Below are positions 1 through 12,400 of a stretch of DNA of 64,000 nt, piece after piece. The position numbers were made by a program, and so were the translations under genes. Source of the DNA: Edaphochlamys debaryana (taxonomy: Eukaryota > Chlorophyta > Chlorophyceae > Chlamydomonadales); contig JAEHOE010000174.1 in NCBI GenBank assembly GCA_016858145.1, positions 62,001 through 126,000 on the forward strand, read 5' to 3'. How positions within the stretch are numbered: position 1 is the stretch's first letter; every line of letters starts with the position of its first letter. A model generated the notes under the pieces. It saw only the letters and a list, made by a program, of their open reading frames with translations. It made no database searches and had not been told where the DNA came from.

Positions 1-128
1 CCCATGGGGAGAGGTCTGCGGTGGGGCCCCCATACCGGTCGGTACTCGCCTTGGCCCCACCCTTAGTATGGGTCCCATTTACTGGCACGTGCTCACGTGC
101 GCACGTGCCCCGTCCCCCCCCCCGCCAG

Positions 129-407
129 GCTTCTTCTTCCCCTGGCTCTGGCTCATGGCGCTGCTGCTGCCCTGCTGCCTGCCCGGCCGCGGCGTGCGCC
201 TGGCCGCGAGCGCCAGCCTCGTGGCGGGCATCATCTACGCAGGTGGGTCGGGGCAGGGTCCAGGCTCTCGCACGGAAGAACTAGGCAGAGGGCCGCCAGG
301 TGCAGCCTCTGCCCTCTCTTGCTCAGTCACCCCGCCTCCTGTCCTGTGCAGCGCTGGGGCTGGTGCTGGGGCCCACCATGCGCATGCGCCACCAGCGCGG
401 CTGGTGA
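129..407 (+). CDS. L18a-like small membrane protein, 3' end (partial)
   Basis: This is the last part of a spliced gene that enters from the left edge. Exons are 129-242 and 352-407 (stop TGA 405-407); the intron 243-351 starts gtgggt and ends in cag. The product has two hydrophobic stretches, GFFFPWLWLMALLLPCCLPG and a segment ending LGLVLGPTMRMR. The match to the full-length gene at 24707-26516 (GFFFPMFWLVSVLLPCCLPG, then IIAIILGPTLSR) shows it is a paralogue. Layout and motifs resemble the plant '60S ribosomal protein L18a-like' membrane proteins, which are not ribosomal; function is unknown. The intron positions differ from the second copy: no intron after CLPGR, but one inside the last segment. 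The first 128 bases look like the end of an intron (C-rich tract, cag). Start and N-terminus lie outside the window. Confidence 0.75.
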
Positions 408-2107
408 GACCCCGGGCTGGACGAGGAGGAGGGGAGGACTGGGTGAGCACAGGGGTGAGGAGGCTGTGCATGCTGGAGTCGAGTAGATTGACGAGAGCTG
501 GGGGCTGCAGAGCGGGGCTGCGGAGGGTGGATTCGGTGGAAGTGTCCCCAGGGAGTCGGTAGCCGTGGGGCGTTCTGGGCCAGACCGGGGAGCAGAGACT
601 CGCTGGGACGCTGTATCTGACGTGAAAGCAAGTGCTGAGAGTGAGTCTCGCCTGCCACGGACCAGTAGGCAACGTCTACTTTTACACAGGAGGGCACGGC
701 ACAGAGTGCATGCCAGTGTCCACTCCACCCTCTCTGCATGCAGCCAAGGTGTGCCTCGGCAATCCCAGATGAGAACCAACTGAAGTGAGCTCTGCGCCAG
801 CATTAGGCCCACCACGAAACCCCAAGCGCCAGCAGCTCCCGAGGATGTGCACTATACACAACGCTTGCACCCTCCGTACAACTCACGCTTCGCGGCACTG
901 CAACGGACCCTTACCTTTGGTCGATGGGCAGGTGGCGTGCGGGTCCTCCTGCAGGCGCTGCGGACGGAGCGGCTGTTGGTTGGGGCCGCGGTGAGACGAG
1001 GGGCCCCAGCCAGCTGGAGAGGCACTGCTGAGGCAGGGGCGCAGGGGCGCGCCACACCAGAGAGGAACGGGGTCGATGGACCCATGCCGCCATGCGCTGC
1101 ACCCAGTGCGCTACAACAACCTTTACACAACATCGACGTCCACTTGAGCAGTTCGCATTACTCCGCTTGCTCTGTTATTGTCCTGCCTAACACTCGCTGC
1201 CCGTCAAGCTGCGGTCTCTGCCCATATGTCTGCAGTGTGGTCCCACTGCCCCGCAACACCGCGCACACAACCAAATCGCAAAAGGCTCACCAGGCAGAAC
1301 CGGAAGATGCCGAGCCAGGCGTCGGGAGGGGCGCGCTTGAAGCGCCACCGTGTGGCCGTGTTGGGACGGACCTCACGCTCCCTGGCAGCTGGCTGAGCAA
1401 GCAAAAGGCGCGCGGGAAACACGTGCGGGACTGCAAGCGTGTGCAGAGTTCTTCTGCTTCGTCATGCAACAACATTACTAACAGGTTGACGTCAAAAGGC
1501 TTGGCGGCAACGCGTACTTGGGAGACAGGTGGAGTATCGGTATGTAAGCATGCCGTGGCGCGATGCGCTGGCAGTGCGCAGTTTGTAGTGATACAACGCG
1601 GGCTGGTGTGGTTGCAGCGAGAGCCGCATCTTCCCTACGGCATACCCGATCGCGGCCTTGCGGCTGCGTGGGACCGCCGGGCCCTCCTCCCCGTGGGGCA
1701 GGCGCACACCGCAGATGAGGAAGCCCCCAGACCTTGGGGTAAGCCACCCCGACAGCGGATGTGCTCACCTTGGGGTTCACGGCAGCGCTCGTTGGCAGGT
1801 TTGTGGTGGAAAAGTCTCCACCTTGCCAGAGAGGCTCGCGGAGCCGTGGGGCTGCAGGAGAGCAAACCCTGTTGGGGGCATGAGGGTAGCCACGCCCGTT
1901 TCCAGGCGGCGCGGAGGCGCCAGCCTGCTAGCCCGCAAGCTTTAAGCTATGTGCTCACGCCCTAAGGCGGCTGCCCACTGCTCACCCCATACATCCTTCC
2001 AAATCAAATACGCAGAGCTAGCTAGCCCACCCCTAGCCCCCCTAGCTAGCTTCCCCACGTCCCAGTCAAGCAAGCGAGGCGAGAGGCACTCCTGCCCCGC
2101 GTGCGCC
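408..2107. other. Intergenic / uncertain stretch between convergent genes
   Basis: No gene model here satisfied me. It should hold the 3' UTRs of the L18a-like gene (+) and the coiled-coil gene (-). On the minus strand, 1278-1397 reads like a real exon (WRFKRAPPDAWLGIFRFCL, with a donor after CTG), and 920-1019 ends in a good GTAAGG donor. A segment near 1744-1852 follows a good tctcctgcag acceptor. I could not join these into one phase-consistent chain, so a missed or decayed minus-strand gene is possible. A long plus-strand reading frame across 847-1965 has no recognisable domain. CTAGCTAGC-type short repeats occur near 2020-2050. Confidence 0.3.
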
Positions 2108-3752
2108 TCAGCTGGAAGACGACGTCGGCGATGCCGCTCCGTCCGTGTCGCCGCTGTGCCCGGAGGCCGACGGCGAGGGCGGCGGCTGCAGGTCTTGGGC
2201 GTCGCGCTCCTTGAGCTGCTGCTCCAGAAGGAAGATCCGCTCCTTGAGCGTCAGCGCCTGCTCCTCGAGCTGCGCGATGTAGGCCTGCTGGCTGGCAATC
2301 TTGCGCTTGGCGGCCGGCGGGAAGGAGCCCTGGGGTTGGGAGGGGCGGGGGTAGGAAAGGGAAGGCGGGTTAGCAGATGAGGTCAGGACGCATGGCTAGC
2401 ACGGTGAGGCCACTCTCCAAGGCCGACCCACATGGCAAGATCGGACGCAAAAGCCGCCCAACCACCGACCCACATCGCCGCAGACCCCCCAAAGCCCATC
2501 AGGTCCCTAACGCACCTCGTCATCGAAGGCCTCCGGCGGCTGCTCGTTGGCCTTGGCGGGCAGCTCCGCGTTGGCCTCGGGGTCGCTGCCGCTGCGTTCC
2601 AGGCTGTCGTCGTCGCCAATGTCGAGCCCGGAGCCGCCCTCATCGTAGAAGGAGCCGAGGAAGTCCAGACCCGCATCCGCAGCCGCCTGGACCGCCTCCT
2701 TGTCTGCCGTCCCGTACGAGTTGCGCCAGAAGCCGCCGGTGCCTTCCGAGTCGGGCACGGCGCTGGGTGTGACGGCGTGGAGCAGGCCTTGCGTGGGGTT
2801 GGGGGCGGGCGGGACGGAGCCTGCAGGGGGCACGGGTGAAGCGCGGTCAGCACGTGCGCTGACGCAAGCGAGCCGCAAAGCCCGAGCTAGACATCGCAAA
2901 AACGCTCGCGAAACAACATCTCGAGTCTGGGTTCACGCGTTGCTGCGCTCAGCTTCACGCCAGCGCAACGTCACACGCGAAGCGGGCAGCGCCATGCGCG
3001 CGTCAAGCCACGTCCAAGGCGAGCACGGGCCAGGGTGTCGCTGGCAAGCAGGCGGGCGGGCAGAGTCCAATCGGCCAAGCAACAGGCAGTAGTTGCCCAC
3101 ACGGGACACAGAAGCGAGGCGGTTAGCTACGACGCGGCCCGCGAGTCCATCGCCTACCTTGTGCGGAGAGCAAGTAGCCGTGTCGGTTATCCGGTGCCGC
3201 CGGAGCGGAAGCCCGCGGCGTGCCGAGGTCGTGGCCTTGGCGGGTGTAGAGGGAACGGGAGCGGGTTGAGATGCTGCGGACAGAACTCTGGTGCCGCTCA
3301 CGGGACCGCGGCCAGGCCTCAGCCCTCACCCCAGGCCAGTTGCTCATTATACCTGCGAAGTGCGTGCGGGTCTTCTTGGCGTTGTCTTTCCGGAGCTGCG
3401 AGAGGGGTGGTGGGCATTCCGGTCGCCGCTTGAGCTGGCCGTGGAAGGGCGCTCCACCCCCTCCGCCGTTGACGCCCATGCCAAAGCCGACGCCAAAAGC
3501 CGGGCCCATTGGGCCCTGGCGAGGCCGGTGGGGCATCTGAAGGCCTTGCTGCATTTGCTGCATCCCAGGTCGCCCGAAGCCCTGGTGCCCGAAAGGCATG
3601 CCGAACGGCGTTCCACCTTGGCGATGGACGGGGCCGAATTGGCGGAGGTAGTCAGCCCCAGCGGGCGGGCTAAGGAAGCCTGGGCCAGGCCCGGAGTTGA
3701 AGCCTTGTTGGTTCATATGGTGGTGCACTGGTACAAGCTCGACTGGACCCAT
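2108..3752 (-). CDS. Hypothetical protein with C-terminal coiled coil
   Basis: Three exons: 3353-3752, 2516-2820 and 2108-2329, giving 308 residues; phases close exactly. ATG 3752 starts MGPVELVPVHHH; a second in-frame ATG at 3716 (MNQQGF) is an alternative start. Exon 1 encodes a Gly/Pro/Met/Gln-rich, probably disordered region (FGMPFGHQGFGRPGMQQMQQ). Exon 2 is acidic (FLGSFYDEGG, LDIGDDDSLE). Exon 3 holds a basic stretch (PPAAKRKIASQQ) followed by a leucine-heptad helix (IAQLEEQALTLKERIFLLEQ), then a Ser/Pro-rich tail. Basic residues before a heptad suggest a bZIP-like dimeriser, but the canonical N-x7-R basic motif is absent, so I do not call a transcription factor. The gene lies downstream of the DHHC gene on the same strand, about 1.1 kb away. 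Confidence 0.7.
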
Positions 3753-4858
3753 CCACCCTCAGCAGGGCTCAGGAAAGGAGTTGAAGTCGTCCGGCCTCGT
3801 AGAAAGAGCGCAGAGCAGAGGGCCCCGCAAGGAAATCTGCTTGGTTGTCGAGGAAGCGACTGAAGGATCCTCGATAGGTATCAAGCTTAGCGTGAAGTGT
3901 ACGCTGTTTGTGAAGCAGAGGTGCTTGGATATGGATAGAGGGAGCGCGTTTGGCCTCAAGGCAGCACCGAGCTGAATCCGCTCGGGGTCAGCAATCCGCG
4001 AGCACGCGAGCCCGCAGCGCCCCAGCCGCTACAGTTTGCGTCCAGATACACACACGACCCCTTCGCAAGCAGTCTCGCTCGAAGTCTCGGGCACTGTTGC
4101 GAGGATGCGCGTCAGCGTGCGTGCCCGTCGGACTTCCCCCGACCTCCAGCAGCTCTTCCCCCCCCTCACCCCCAATGTTGGTGCACTCTTCTGGCCTTGC
4201 TTGTCGCGTCACTCGTCTCCCGTGTCTCCTTTCCCCCCTCCCCCAACGGTAAAACGCACGACCCCTTTCCCCCCACTGGTAATAGACGCTATAACGGGGG
4301 TGCCCCCGCCCATGTGGCCTTCGCCGATGAGGGCATGCCCCAGCAAGTGCCGTGCATATGTCCTTGGCGCCCGTGCCTGGACGCCAGCACTAACCTCGAG
4401 GGAGGAGTCAAGTGGGGTCATCGTCTTGCCTCTTTGTGACCCTTTGTTGTTGAGAATCTTGACTGGCCAGGGCCTGGACAAGCCGCCCCCCCTGCCGTGA
4501 GATGGGGGCAGGTCGTAGGTGCCACCTGAGACCCTTACAAAGGGTCCGGGAGCCAGGCCCCCCTGTAACGCTCTGAGCCTGCGGCTGGACGGAGGGGACG
4601 CGGCGCCCCCCAATTGAAGGCTCACGAGGGGCACTGCGGACTCGACCACAGCCGAAGCGCAGGGCCTTCTCTTACACTGCCGACCCCTGGCAGCCTTTTC
4701 CCCAACACCGCCAACGCGAATGCCCTTTCCTCGGGGGCCGCAGCGCCGGCAGCAGCGCCCTCCTCCTCTCGCCCCTGTGCCCTCGAGCCTCCTCGACCCC
4801 TGCTTCCCCCCCGAGCTCCCCCACCAGCTCCCCCCCACTCGGCGCCCCCCGCGCTGCG
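3753..4858. other. Intergenic region between two minus-strand genes
   Basis: Contains the presumed 5' region of the coiled-coil gene (right of 3752) and the 3' UTR of the DHHC gene (left of 4859). No spliced or unspliced coding model with a recognisable product was found on either strand. Two minus-strand TGTAA motifs lie at 4672-4676 and 4535-4539. Confidence 0.5.
4672..4676 (-). terminator. Candidate poly(A) signal (TGTAA) of the DHHC gene
   Basis: TGTAA on the minus strand, about 180 bases past the stop at 4859. TGTAA is the usual poly(A) signal of chlamydomonadalean algae. A second copy lies at 4535-4539. Position is the only support. Confidence 0.4.
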
Positions 4859-7800
4859 CTACCCGTACCCCGCCCCGGCCGCGTGCCCCGGCCGCACGTG
4901 GGGCTGCTGAGCCTCCAGGTCCGGCCGCAGCCCCGAGCTGAGGAGCTCCACCTTCGAACGGGACGGGAGGAGAGGGGGTGGGGGGGATTGGTCTCCTGAA
5001 TGGCGTTAAGTTCTGGCGGGAAGGTCGACGGACGTATGGTTCGGCGCAAACACCCACGAGGGAACGAGTGCCGGGCGTGCCTGGGCAGGTGTGCTGTCGA
5101 CTGGGGCAACGTCTCGCCCTCCTCCCTCAGCATCCACCCCAGCCCCCCGGCCCCCGCCCCCTACTCCGTGCGCAGTTACACCATCGCCGCTCCCCCACCT
5201 GCGGCCTCCTCCTCGCCCCGCCCCCCAGCCCCACCGTGGGCAGCACGTAGCCGTTGCCCAGCTTCCTCCGCCTCCGCGGCGCCATCCACGTCAGCCACCA
5301 CCACCGCCCGTGCGCGTCGAACGTCTCCCGCCAGTTGGCCCCCGCCCCCAGGTGGTAGGGGTTGACCCACTTGCGGCCCGCGCGCGCCGCCTCCGCGCGC
5401 CGCGCGTTGTTGTCCAGCACCTCGATGGTGCCCTGTACGGCGTTGGGTTGTACGGCATGGTGTACGACACGGTGTGCGGCAGCACATGTACGGCAGGATA
5501 TTGAATGGGTGTGGCGCACACACGCGGTGGGGGTCAGGCGGTGGGGATGGTGGGGTTGGTACAGCGTCCGCAACAGGGGCTGGGGGTGGCGGGAAATCGG
5601 CGTTCCTTAAGCAACCCCCTCCCGCACACAACACGCTCGTACCGCGGGGCACGCTGCGCTGTGTTGCCCCAAGCTGAGCCCCCCGGTGAGCAGTTGGTCA
5701 CAGTCGAGGCAGGACCGCAGAACTACACCCGCACCCCACCCACACACCACACCACCTCACCGCACCACTCCCACCCCCACTCCACCCCACTCCACCCCAC
5801 CCCGCCCCACCCCGCCCACGCACCCCGTCCACCCACCTGCCCCGTGAGCACCAACCACACGTGCCACCCGAACAGGGCCGATATGCCCAGCCATATCGAC
5901 ACGGACAGCACAAACCTGGGGGGTCGGGGGTCGGGGGTCGAGCGTTGGGGGGAGGGTTTGATGTGCTGGCCGTATATACAAGTTGCAAGTACAGCGAAAC
6001 CAAAAGGTGTGTTGAGGGCTTGAAAGGGGTGGGTTGGAAGGTCGCAGGGCTGCCGAGTCCAGACTGGTAGGGGGTTTAACCCTGGAGAGTTGGGGATTGG
6101 GGGACCCCCTCCTCACATGAAGAAGGGCAAAAAGCCCCTTCCCTTCCCCACCCCCTGCCCCTTCCCCTCTTCACCCTTCCCCCTTCCACCACCCCCCCGC
6201 TCCCCCTCACATGAAGAAGGGCAGGAAGCCCCTTCCCACCCCCCCGTACGCAACCCACTCCCCTACCCTTGTTCCCATGACACCCCCCAGTTACCGCCTC
6301 ACATAAAGAAGGGCAGGAAGCCCTTCCGCTCCCAGTTGGGGTCGTCCAGGCGCAGCAGCCAGGGCACGTGCAGCCAGTACACCAGGGCGGAGTAGGCGGA
6401 CCCCACCCACCTGGGGGCAGGGAGGGGGCGTCCGAGGCAGGGGGGGCGAGGGGGGCGGAGAGACGGGGGTGAGGGGGGTGGCACCCGATGGAGCTCGAGC
6501 AATAAGGTTTACGTGAGCTAGCAAATGGGGCTTGGGGGGGGCAGGGCGGGGGAGAGACGACGAGAGGCGGGCTCTCAAGGGGCGGACGACAGGCTGGCCA
6601 GTGCCAACAACAGCCCCACCACAGGGAGCAGACGTCAAGTAGCCCGAACACTTCCGCTCTACACTTTAAACTCAGCCCTCCCCATTCCCCTGCCTCCCCT
6701 CCCCACCTGCCTCCCCAGCCCTCCCCTCCCCCCTCCCCTCTATCCCTTCCTCACATCCACCACAGGAAGAGCATGAAGTAGTGGTAGTTGAAGAAGCCCA
6801 CGCAGTTGGCCATCCACACGCAGTGGTGGTCCATCTTGAGCACGCACCTGGGGGTTGACGACGATTATCGTAGAGCGAAGGGGGAGAGATACTACGATGG
6901 AAGGGTGTCTGGTGCTGAGCGAGATCGCGTCGAGAGGGGGAGGGAGCGGGTGCCAGGTGGTGGGACCCGGGCGGTATGTGGTTCGAGGGTTGGGAAGGGG
7001 AAAGGTGGGAAGGAGCATCGCGCGGACCACTGGACCCAGCCCGGGATGCTCACCCTTCTCCCGCCCCGCCCCCCAGCCCCAGCCCCAGCCCCTCCGCCCC
7101 CCCCCCCCCCCACACACACACCTGTTGCATATGGAGCAGTGGTGCGACAGCGGCGGCTTGCCCCGGTTGCAGCGGCGGCACCAGCGCCAGTCGTACGTCA
7201 TGGCGTGCTGCAGGGCCTGGGGAGGGGGAGGTCGAGGTGGTTGGTTGGTTAGTTGGTTGGTTGGTTGCACCCCGCCCCGCCCCGCCCCGCCCCGCCCCGC
7301 CCCGTAAGACTCGGTCCGCGCACACCCTGTAAGGATCGCTGCACACGTGAGGTTGTCAAACCCAACCCCCCACGTCACACGCACCCCGCCCCCACGTGCT
7401 CGTGTTTACCGTGGCCCCCGGTCACGCCTTCACTCCCCCAGCCAAACAGCCCACCCCCCGCCCAATCCTCCCCACTCGCCCACCCCTGCCCCCACCTGCT
7501 CGTGCACCTCGAGCGTTGTCCCCGGGCTGCTGAAGGTGCAGTGCAGCTGGTTCCACAGCACGTTGAACAGCAGCCACAGAGACCACAGCGCGTGGCCCCA
7601 GGCCACCAGCGGGCCCTGCCGGGTCGTGATCTGCGGGGGGAGGCGGGGCGAGGGCAAGGGGCGCGTGCCAAGGGACTGGGAGCGGAGGGGGCCTGGACTT
7701 GGTTGTGTACGGAGGTGGGGAGTGGACGGACCGCCCCCCGCCCTCTTCACGCGGACAGCTTCTTTGGAACAAAGACCCCTCCCGTCTCCTCCCCGCCCTA

Positions 7801-8724
7801 TTCCTGACAGATCACCCCCCACCCCTAACCCCCCTCGTACCCCCGCCCCCACCTCGGGCATGACGACCTGGAAGAAGGTCAGTGCGTCCAGCGATATGAG
7901 CCCCACCGCCAGAACCACCAGCAGGGGCTCCAGGATCTGGGGGGGAGGGGTGTGGCGTGGGGTGTGGGGTGGGGTGGGGTGGGGGGGAGGGGGGAGGCGG
8001 GGGAGGGGAAAGGAGGGGCGTGTGTTCGGGGCTGGCCGAGAAAAAACGTAGGCGCGGTGATTAGCCGGCCGACCTTAGATACGGAGGGTGTATGTACGTA
8101 TCTGTCCGTAACCCCTCCCCACGCGGCCCTGCGTCGACGCCCCTCCCCCCTTCAGACTGCTGCCTGACGCTATCCAGCCCCGTGAGTCAGCTGCCCCTAG
8201 CTGGCCCTAGCTAGCTGCCCCTAGCTAGCTGCCTCTGCACGGTGTCCACGTCACTCAGCGCCTCAACAGGAGTGAAGGCATTGTGTACACGCCAGAAACT
8301 GCTGGCGACGGTTTTATGAGGGGTGCACTGCGTCAGCCCCTACCTGGGAGGGCAGCCGCCCCCTCGGCCCCAGTGGCCTTTCCCGCCCCAACCCTCAGTG
8401 GCGGAACCTGGCCTTGGAGTTGGAAGGCCCAACCCCACGCAGCCGACCGCCCTAACTACACCCTACACTCCCCCTCTCGCCTCCGCCAGACGCGGAGCCC
8501 TCGGCCTACTTTCCCTAGGAGGGTTTCCAACAGATGCGTGCCCTCGCTGCGTTGCACTTTGCTTTAAACCCGCAGGTGCACACGGAGGCCCCCGCGGAAC
8601 CCAGGGGCGGGAGCCGAGCACCGACCTTGACGCAGCGGTCGAAGCAGGCCGACCAGCGGGTTACGCAGCGGTCGCACGCAGCGCACGTATCCGACTCCTC
8701 ATCGGAGCGAACCCGGGGCGCCAT
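4859..8724 (-). CDS. DHHC-type protein S-acyltransferase (palmitoyltransferase)
   Basis: Nine exons: 8626-8724, 7853-7936, 7496-7630, 7122-7216, 6755-6847, 6303-6410, 5837-5915, 5235-5432, 4859-4951; 327 residues, all junction phases agree. The family transfers palmitate to cysteines of membrane-associated proteins. The cysteine-rich domain is intact: [18 protein letters not shown] from residue 119, then DHHC at 144-147 and [11 protein letters not shown]. Four membrane segments are visible: two before the CRD (about residues 34-55 and 70-85) and two after (about 155-185 and 206-228). The conserved post-membrane motif reads GTIE (232-235) instead of TTxE. The NPYHLG motif with following NWRETF fits the family's C-terminal region. 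An N-terminal extra cysteine cluster (CAACDRC...CFDRC) is seen in exon 1. Start is the ATG at 8724. Head to head with the VWA gene. Confidence 0.94.
6111..6232 (-). repeat. Two copies of the DHHC exon-6 donor junction in the next intron
   Basis: The genuine exon-6 end and donor (about 6297-6325, ending KGFLPFFM then gtgagg) recurs at about 6206-6232 and 6111-6140. The shared plus-strand core is cctcacatgaagaagggca, with few changes. Each copy keeps the last 15-20 coding bases and the GTGAGG donor. Confidence 0.8.
7270..7304. repeat. (CCCGC)n microsatellite in DHHC intron 3
   Basis: About seven units of cccgc, next to a (GGTT)n tract at 7239-7267. Both lie in the intron just upstream of the CRD exon. 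Confidence 0.9.
8051..8085 (+). repeat. Dispersed intronic repeat, copy A
   Basis: Core gcgcggtgattagccggcc followed by ttagatacgga. The same core occurs at 22577-22616 (same strand) and 46293-46333 (opposite strand). Copies A and B also share ggccgagaaaa just upstream. This copy sits in DHHC intron 1. Confidence 0.8.
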
Positions 8725-9494
8725 AGTGCTGAGCAAGGCGAGGCCGATGACCTGGCGCGATCCCCACGAACTCGCAGGCTAGCCCTGTGATCGTTTCCTG
8801 TAGGGCCCTAACAGCATAGTGATGCCATCCCGGTGTTCGTCTGGCGTAGGTATGTCACCGTTGAGCAGCAGTGCTAAATCCCGCCCCGCCCAGGTGATTA
8901 AGTCTTAGCGTGGGCTGGTAATACTGCAACTGTGTGTCACCCTAAGAGCAGAAAGCAGCTTTGAGACCGGCAATTCGACGTTGTCATGCGGGCCGAGTTC
9001 GGGTTGCCGACTCGCCGTGCCACAATTTGACACAACAAAGCCGCATCGGCCAATCGTTGTCAGTGGTGGTGTGGCGTGCAGCTTGCGTGCTGGCGTGCTG
9101 GCGCTGGGCGTGTCGAGGGGACGAGGGCGGGGGCGGGGGGCGGAAGGGGGGACGGGGAGTTGCGTCGCGTGGCGGGAAGAAGCCTCGCAAATTGCGGATC
9201 TTCAGCCTCATCTAGCATTATGGAGCGAGTCTGAACCCATAGCGCGTCGGGGGGTCTCGGAAAGCGCGTCGTCGGCCCTTTCCGTTGCAGAAATCCGGTG
9301 CATGACCTTTTGCTCCTCTGAGTACGATCCGGCCCTATTCCGCCACCCATACACGTGGAAGGGCCACAGCAAGCTTCTGCACATCAGCTCAGCTGCTCAG
9401 GCGCCGCCGAGAGGAACCGATATCTCGAGTGTCGGCACACCCCTGCACCCCCGAATACCGCGGCCCCGCGCAATTTGAGCTCTGAACAGGAGAG
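8725..9494. promoter_or_regulatory. Bidirectional intergenic region, DHHC / VWA genes
   Basis: 770 bases between the start codons of two divergent genes, so it should hold both promoters and 5' UTRs. I see no convincing TATA box. Base composition is more balanced than in the flanking introns. No coding model found. Confidence 0.5.
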
Positions 9495-12400
9495 ATGCGG
9501 TGCCTATCGGCCCCCACGACATCAGGGCGCTGCTCCGGCGCACAACCACAATCGCGCCGAGTGCCGCAAGCGCCCCGACGCTCGCGTGCGGCTGTGGTGC
9601 GAGTCTCAGCTGTGCTTGCTGTGCCAGAGGCGGTGCTGTCGTCTGGCTCCAGCGGGAACGTGCCGCATTCGTCAATTCTGCAAGGCCTCGGCACTGTCGG
9701 CGAGGTCAGCCCGACCCACCTGCCCTGGCTGCTGCGCCTTGCGCACGTACGCGCGAAGACGCAGGGCGCCGATTCCAGCGAGGCGCTTCAGGTGCGGGTG
9801 TCGACCATCCACGCGTGCAACAGTCTCGGGCTGCCTGCGGCCATGTCCCGGCCCCCCATACTCAGCGCCCTTGCTCTCCAACAGTATGTATTCCTTCCCC
9901 CTCCTCACCATCAATTGCAGACCTCGTCTCGAGGCCTGGCGACGTGGTCCGCGGCCCTCAACCGCGGCCTCCTCCCCGATGACAACACCATTCTGCAGGT
10001 GCGAGCCCCAAGCCCCTCCCTAGCCGCAACACCACGAATCTCCACTCTGGCATGCATGCTCTGGATCCCCCAACACCTGAGGGCCGTGCAGCCCCGTCAA
10101 GCATCCGCACGTCCAGCGCTTGCTTGCCATCCTCAGCTCTCCCCACAACCCGCCTCCCTCCCCACTCCCTCCCCTCCCTCCCCCTTCACCCCCTCCCCCT
10201 CCCCCTTACATACCCTCCCCTTCCACCCCCTCCCCCCAAACAGCTGGTGGCCGAGGGTGACGACTTTGCTGCCGCCTGCGCCGACGCCCCCCTGGAGCGC
10301 CTGTCCTGGCCCGAGGAGCCCCTGCGCACCATGATGATCCGGGCGCTGTCCAAGCTCAACATCGGGAGGTGGGGACTGGGGGGTTGGGGTGAGGAGGTGG
10401 GATGGGGGAGCATGAGATCGCGGGCGCTGTCCAAGCTCAACTTCGGGAGGTGGGGAGGGGCGGTGGTGGTTTGGAGGTTTGTGCTTAGGAGGTTTGGGAG
10501 GCACTGTAGTGGCGAACGGAGGTGGTTTGGAGGTTGGGGAGGGAGGTGCCCCGAGATGGGGCCTACCGTCCTTGGGGTTGAGAGGCTACCGTCCTTGGGG
10601 TTGGACTGAGCCCCATCCGCAAACCACCAACCCCCGCACGTGCCACTCCCCCCCCCCCCACACACACAGGCTGTGCAAGAAGTACCCCGCGGTCCGCGAC
10701 TCGCTCCTGCGCTCCGTGCTGGAGGTGGTGGTGCGGTACCACAAGCTGCTGGCGGGCATCGCGGTGGGTGGGGAAACGGAGGGGGAAAGGGCGGATTAGG
10801 AGGGGAAAGAGGGTGTGTTTTGACACGCTGCGGGAGGGGGTGGGGTGGTGCGGTACCACAAGCTGCTGGCGGGCATCGCGGTGGGGGGGGAGGAACCAGG
10901 GGGAACGGAGGGAACGGAGGGGGAAACAGGGTGTGTTTTGACACGCTCCGTGCTGGAGGTGGTGGTGCGGTACCACAAGCTGCTGGCGGGCATCGCGGTG
11001 GGGGGGGACGGAGGGGGAACGGAGGGGGGCAGGCGGGATAAGGATGGTAAAGTAGGTGTGTTTTAGGCACGCTAGAAGGCGGGGGGTGCAGTGCGATACC
11101 ACACTGCTGGCGGGCATCGCGGTGGGGGGGGGCCCGGAGGGGGAAAGGGGGGGAACGGAGGGGGGGCTGGGGAAGCGTGTTTTTACACGCTGGAGGGTGG
11201 GTGGGTTGAAGATGGTGGGGGTGAAGATGTGAGGAATGTGGCCTCGCAACACTCACATCGCCAACGCCCTTCCGCCCCCCTCCCTTCCCCCCCTCCCCCC
11301 CTGCAGGAGGAGACCGAGGAGCGCGAGAAGGACATCAACGGCCAGATCTTCAAGACCGGCGCGGAGCTGCTGGTGGGGGGGGGAAGGCGCGGACAGTGTG
11401 CGGGGCCTGGCGGAGTGGAGTGGAGAGATTGACCGAGAGGGGATGGAAAGGCAGGGACAGCGCGGTGCCAGTTTGGGGTGGCGCAAAACGCAGGTGCCAC
11501 CCTGGCAAACCGCGCCCCCTGCCCCTCCCTCTTCCAATTCCTCGACCCCCCACCCTGACCCCCACCCCGCCCCACCGCAGGCCGAGGAGCAGGCGCGCCG
11601 CGCCGCCAACCGTGCAGGGGTGAGCGGCCAAACCCGGGGGCCTTGGGGACCGAGGGGGGGAAGGAGCCGGCGGTAGCCATCTCCCTACCCCCTGCCGGGC
11701 AGAGCGAGCATGGGAGTCGGTCGGGGGGGTGGGGACCTCCCCCTCACCATCCGTCACCCTTCCCTCTGCTCTTTCCCCGTTGCCTTACCCCTCCCTCCGC
11801 TCTCCCTACCCACCGACCGCTCTCCCTACCCACCCTCCGCTCTCTCTTCCTACCCTACCCACCCCAAAAACAGAGCGCCAAGACAGCCGCCGCAGCGCAG
11901 GTGCTGTCCCCCTCGGAGGCGGCGCAGGCGCGGCTGCGGGCGGCGGTGGACGCGGCGCGGGCGCAGGGCGCGACGGCCGAGAAGGCCACGGCCTTCGCGC
12001 TCGTCAAGGAGCTGTACGCCACGTGGCTGGTGAGTGCCGTGGTACGGCATGAATTGTACGGCAGCACCACGCGCGGGGGGGTACGGCCAGGCCCAGGCCC
12101 GCAACGTCATGGCATTGCCCGGTGGAGCTCTCTCTTCTCCTGCCCCCGAGCGTCCCCCCAAGGGATGACACCCATCCCCAAACCCACCCCTCTCGCTCCC
12201 TCTCCACACCCCCTCCCCCCCACAGTCCCCCGTTCAGACCCTGGACCGCGCCGGCAAGGCCTTTGACGGCCTGGAGGCGCTGCTGGGGGGGGACGGGTTC
12301 GACCTGGAGGTGGGGGGGGGTGGGGGGGGAGGGGAAGCGTGTGTGTATGGGCACGCGTGGGGGCCTTCGACGGCCTGGAGGCGCTGCTGGGGGGGGACGG

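Noticed and set aside
847..1965. 372-codon plus-strand frame
   Set aside because: No domain, unusual residue mix and no splice or start context. High GC makes long chance frames common; minus-strand pieces here look more coding-like.
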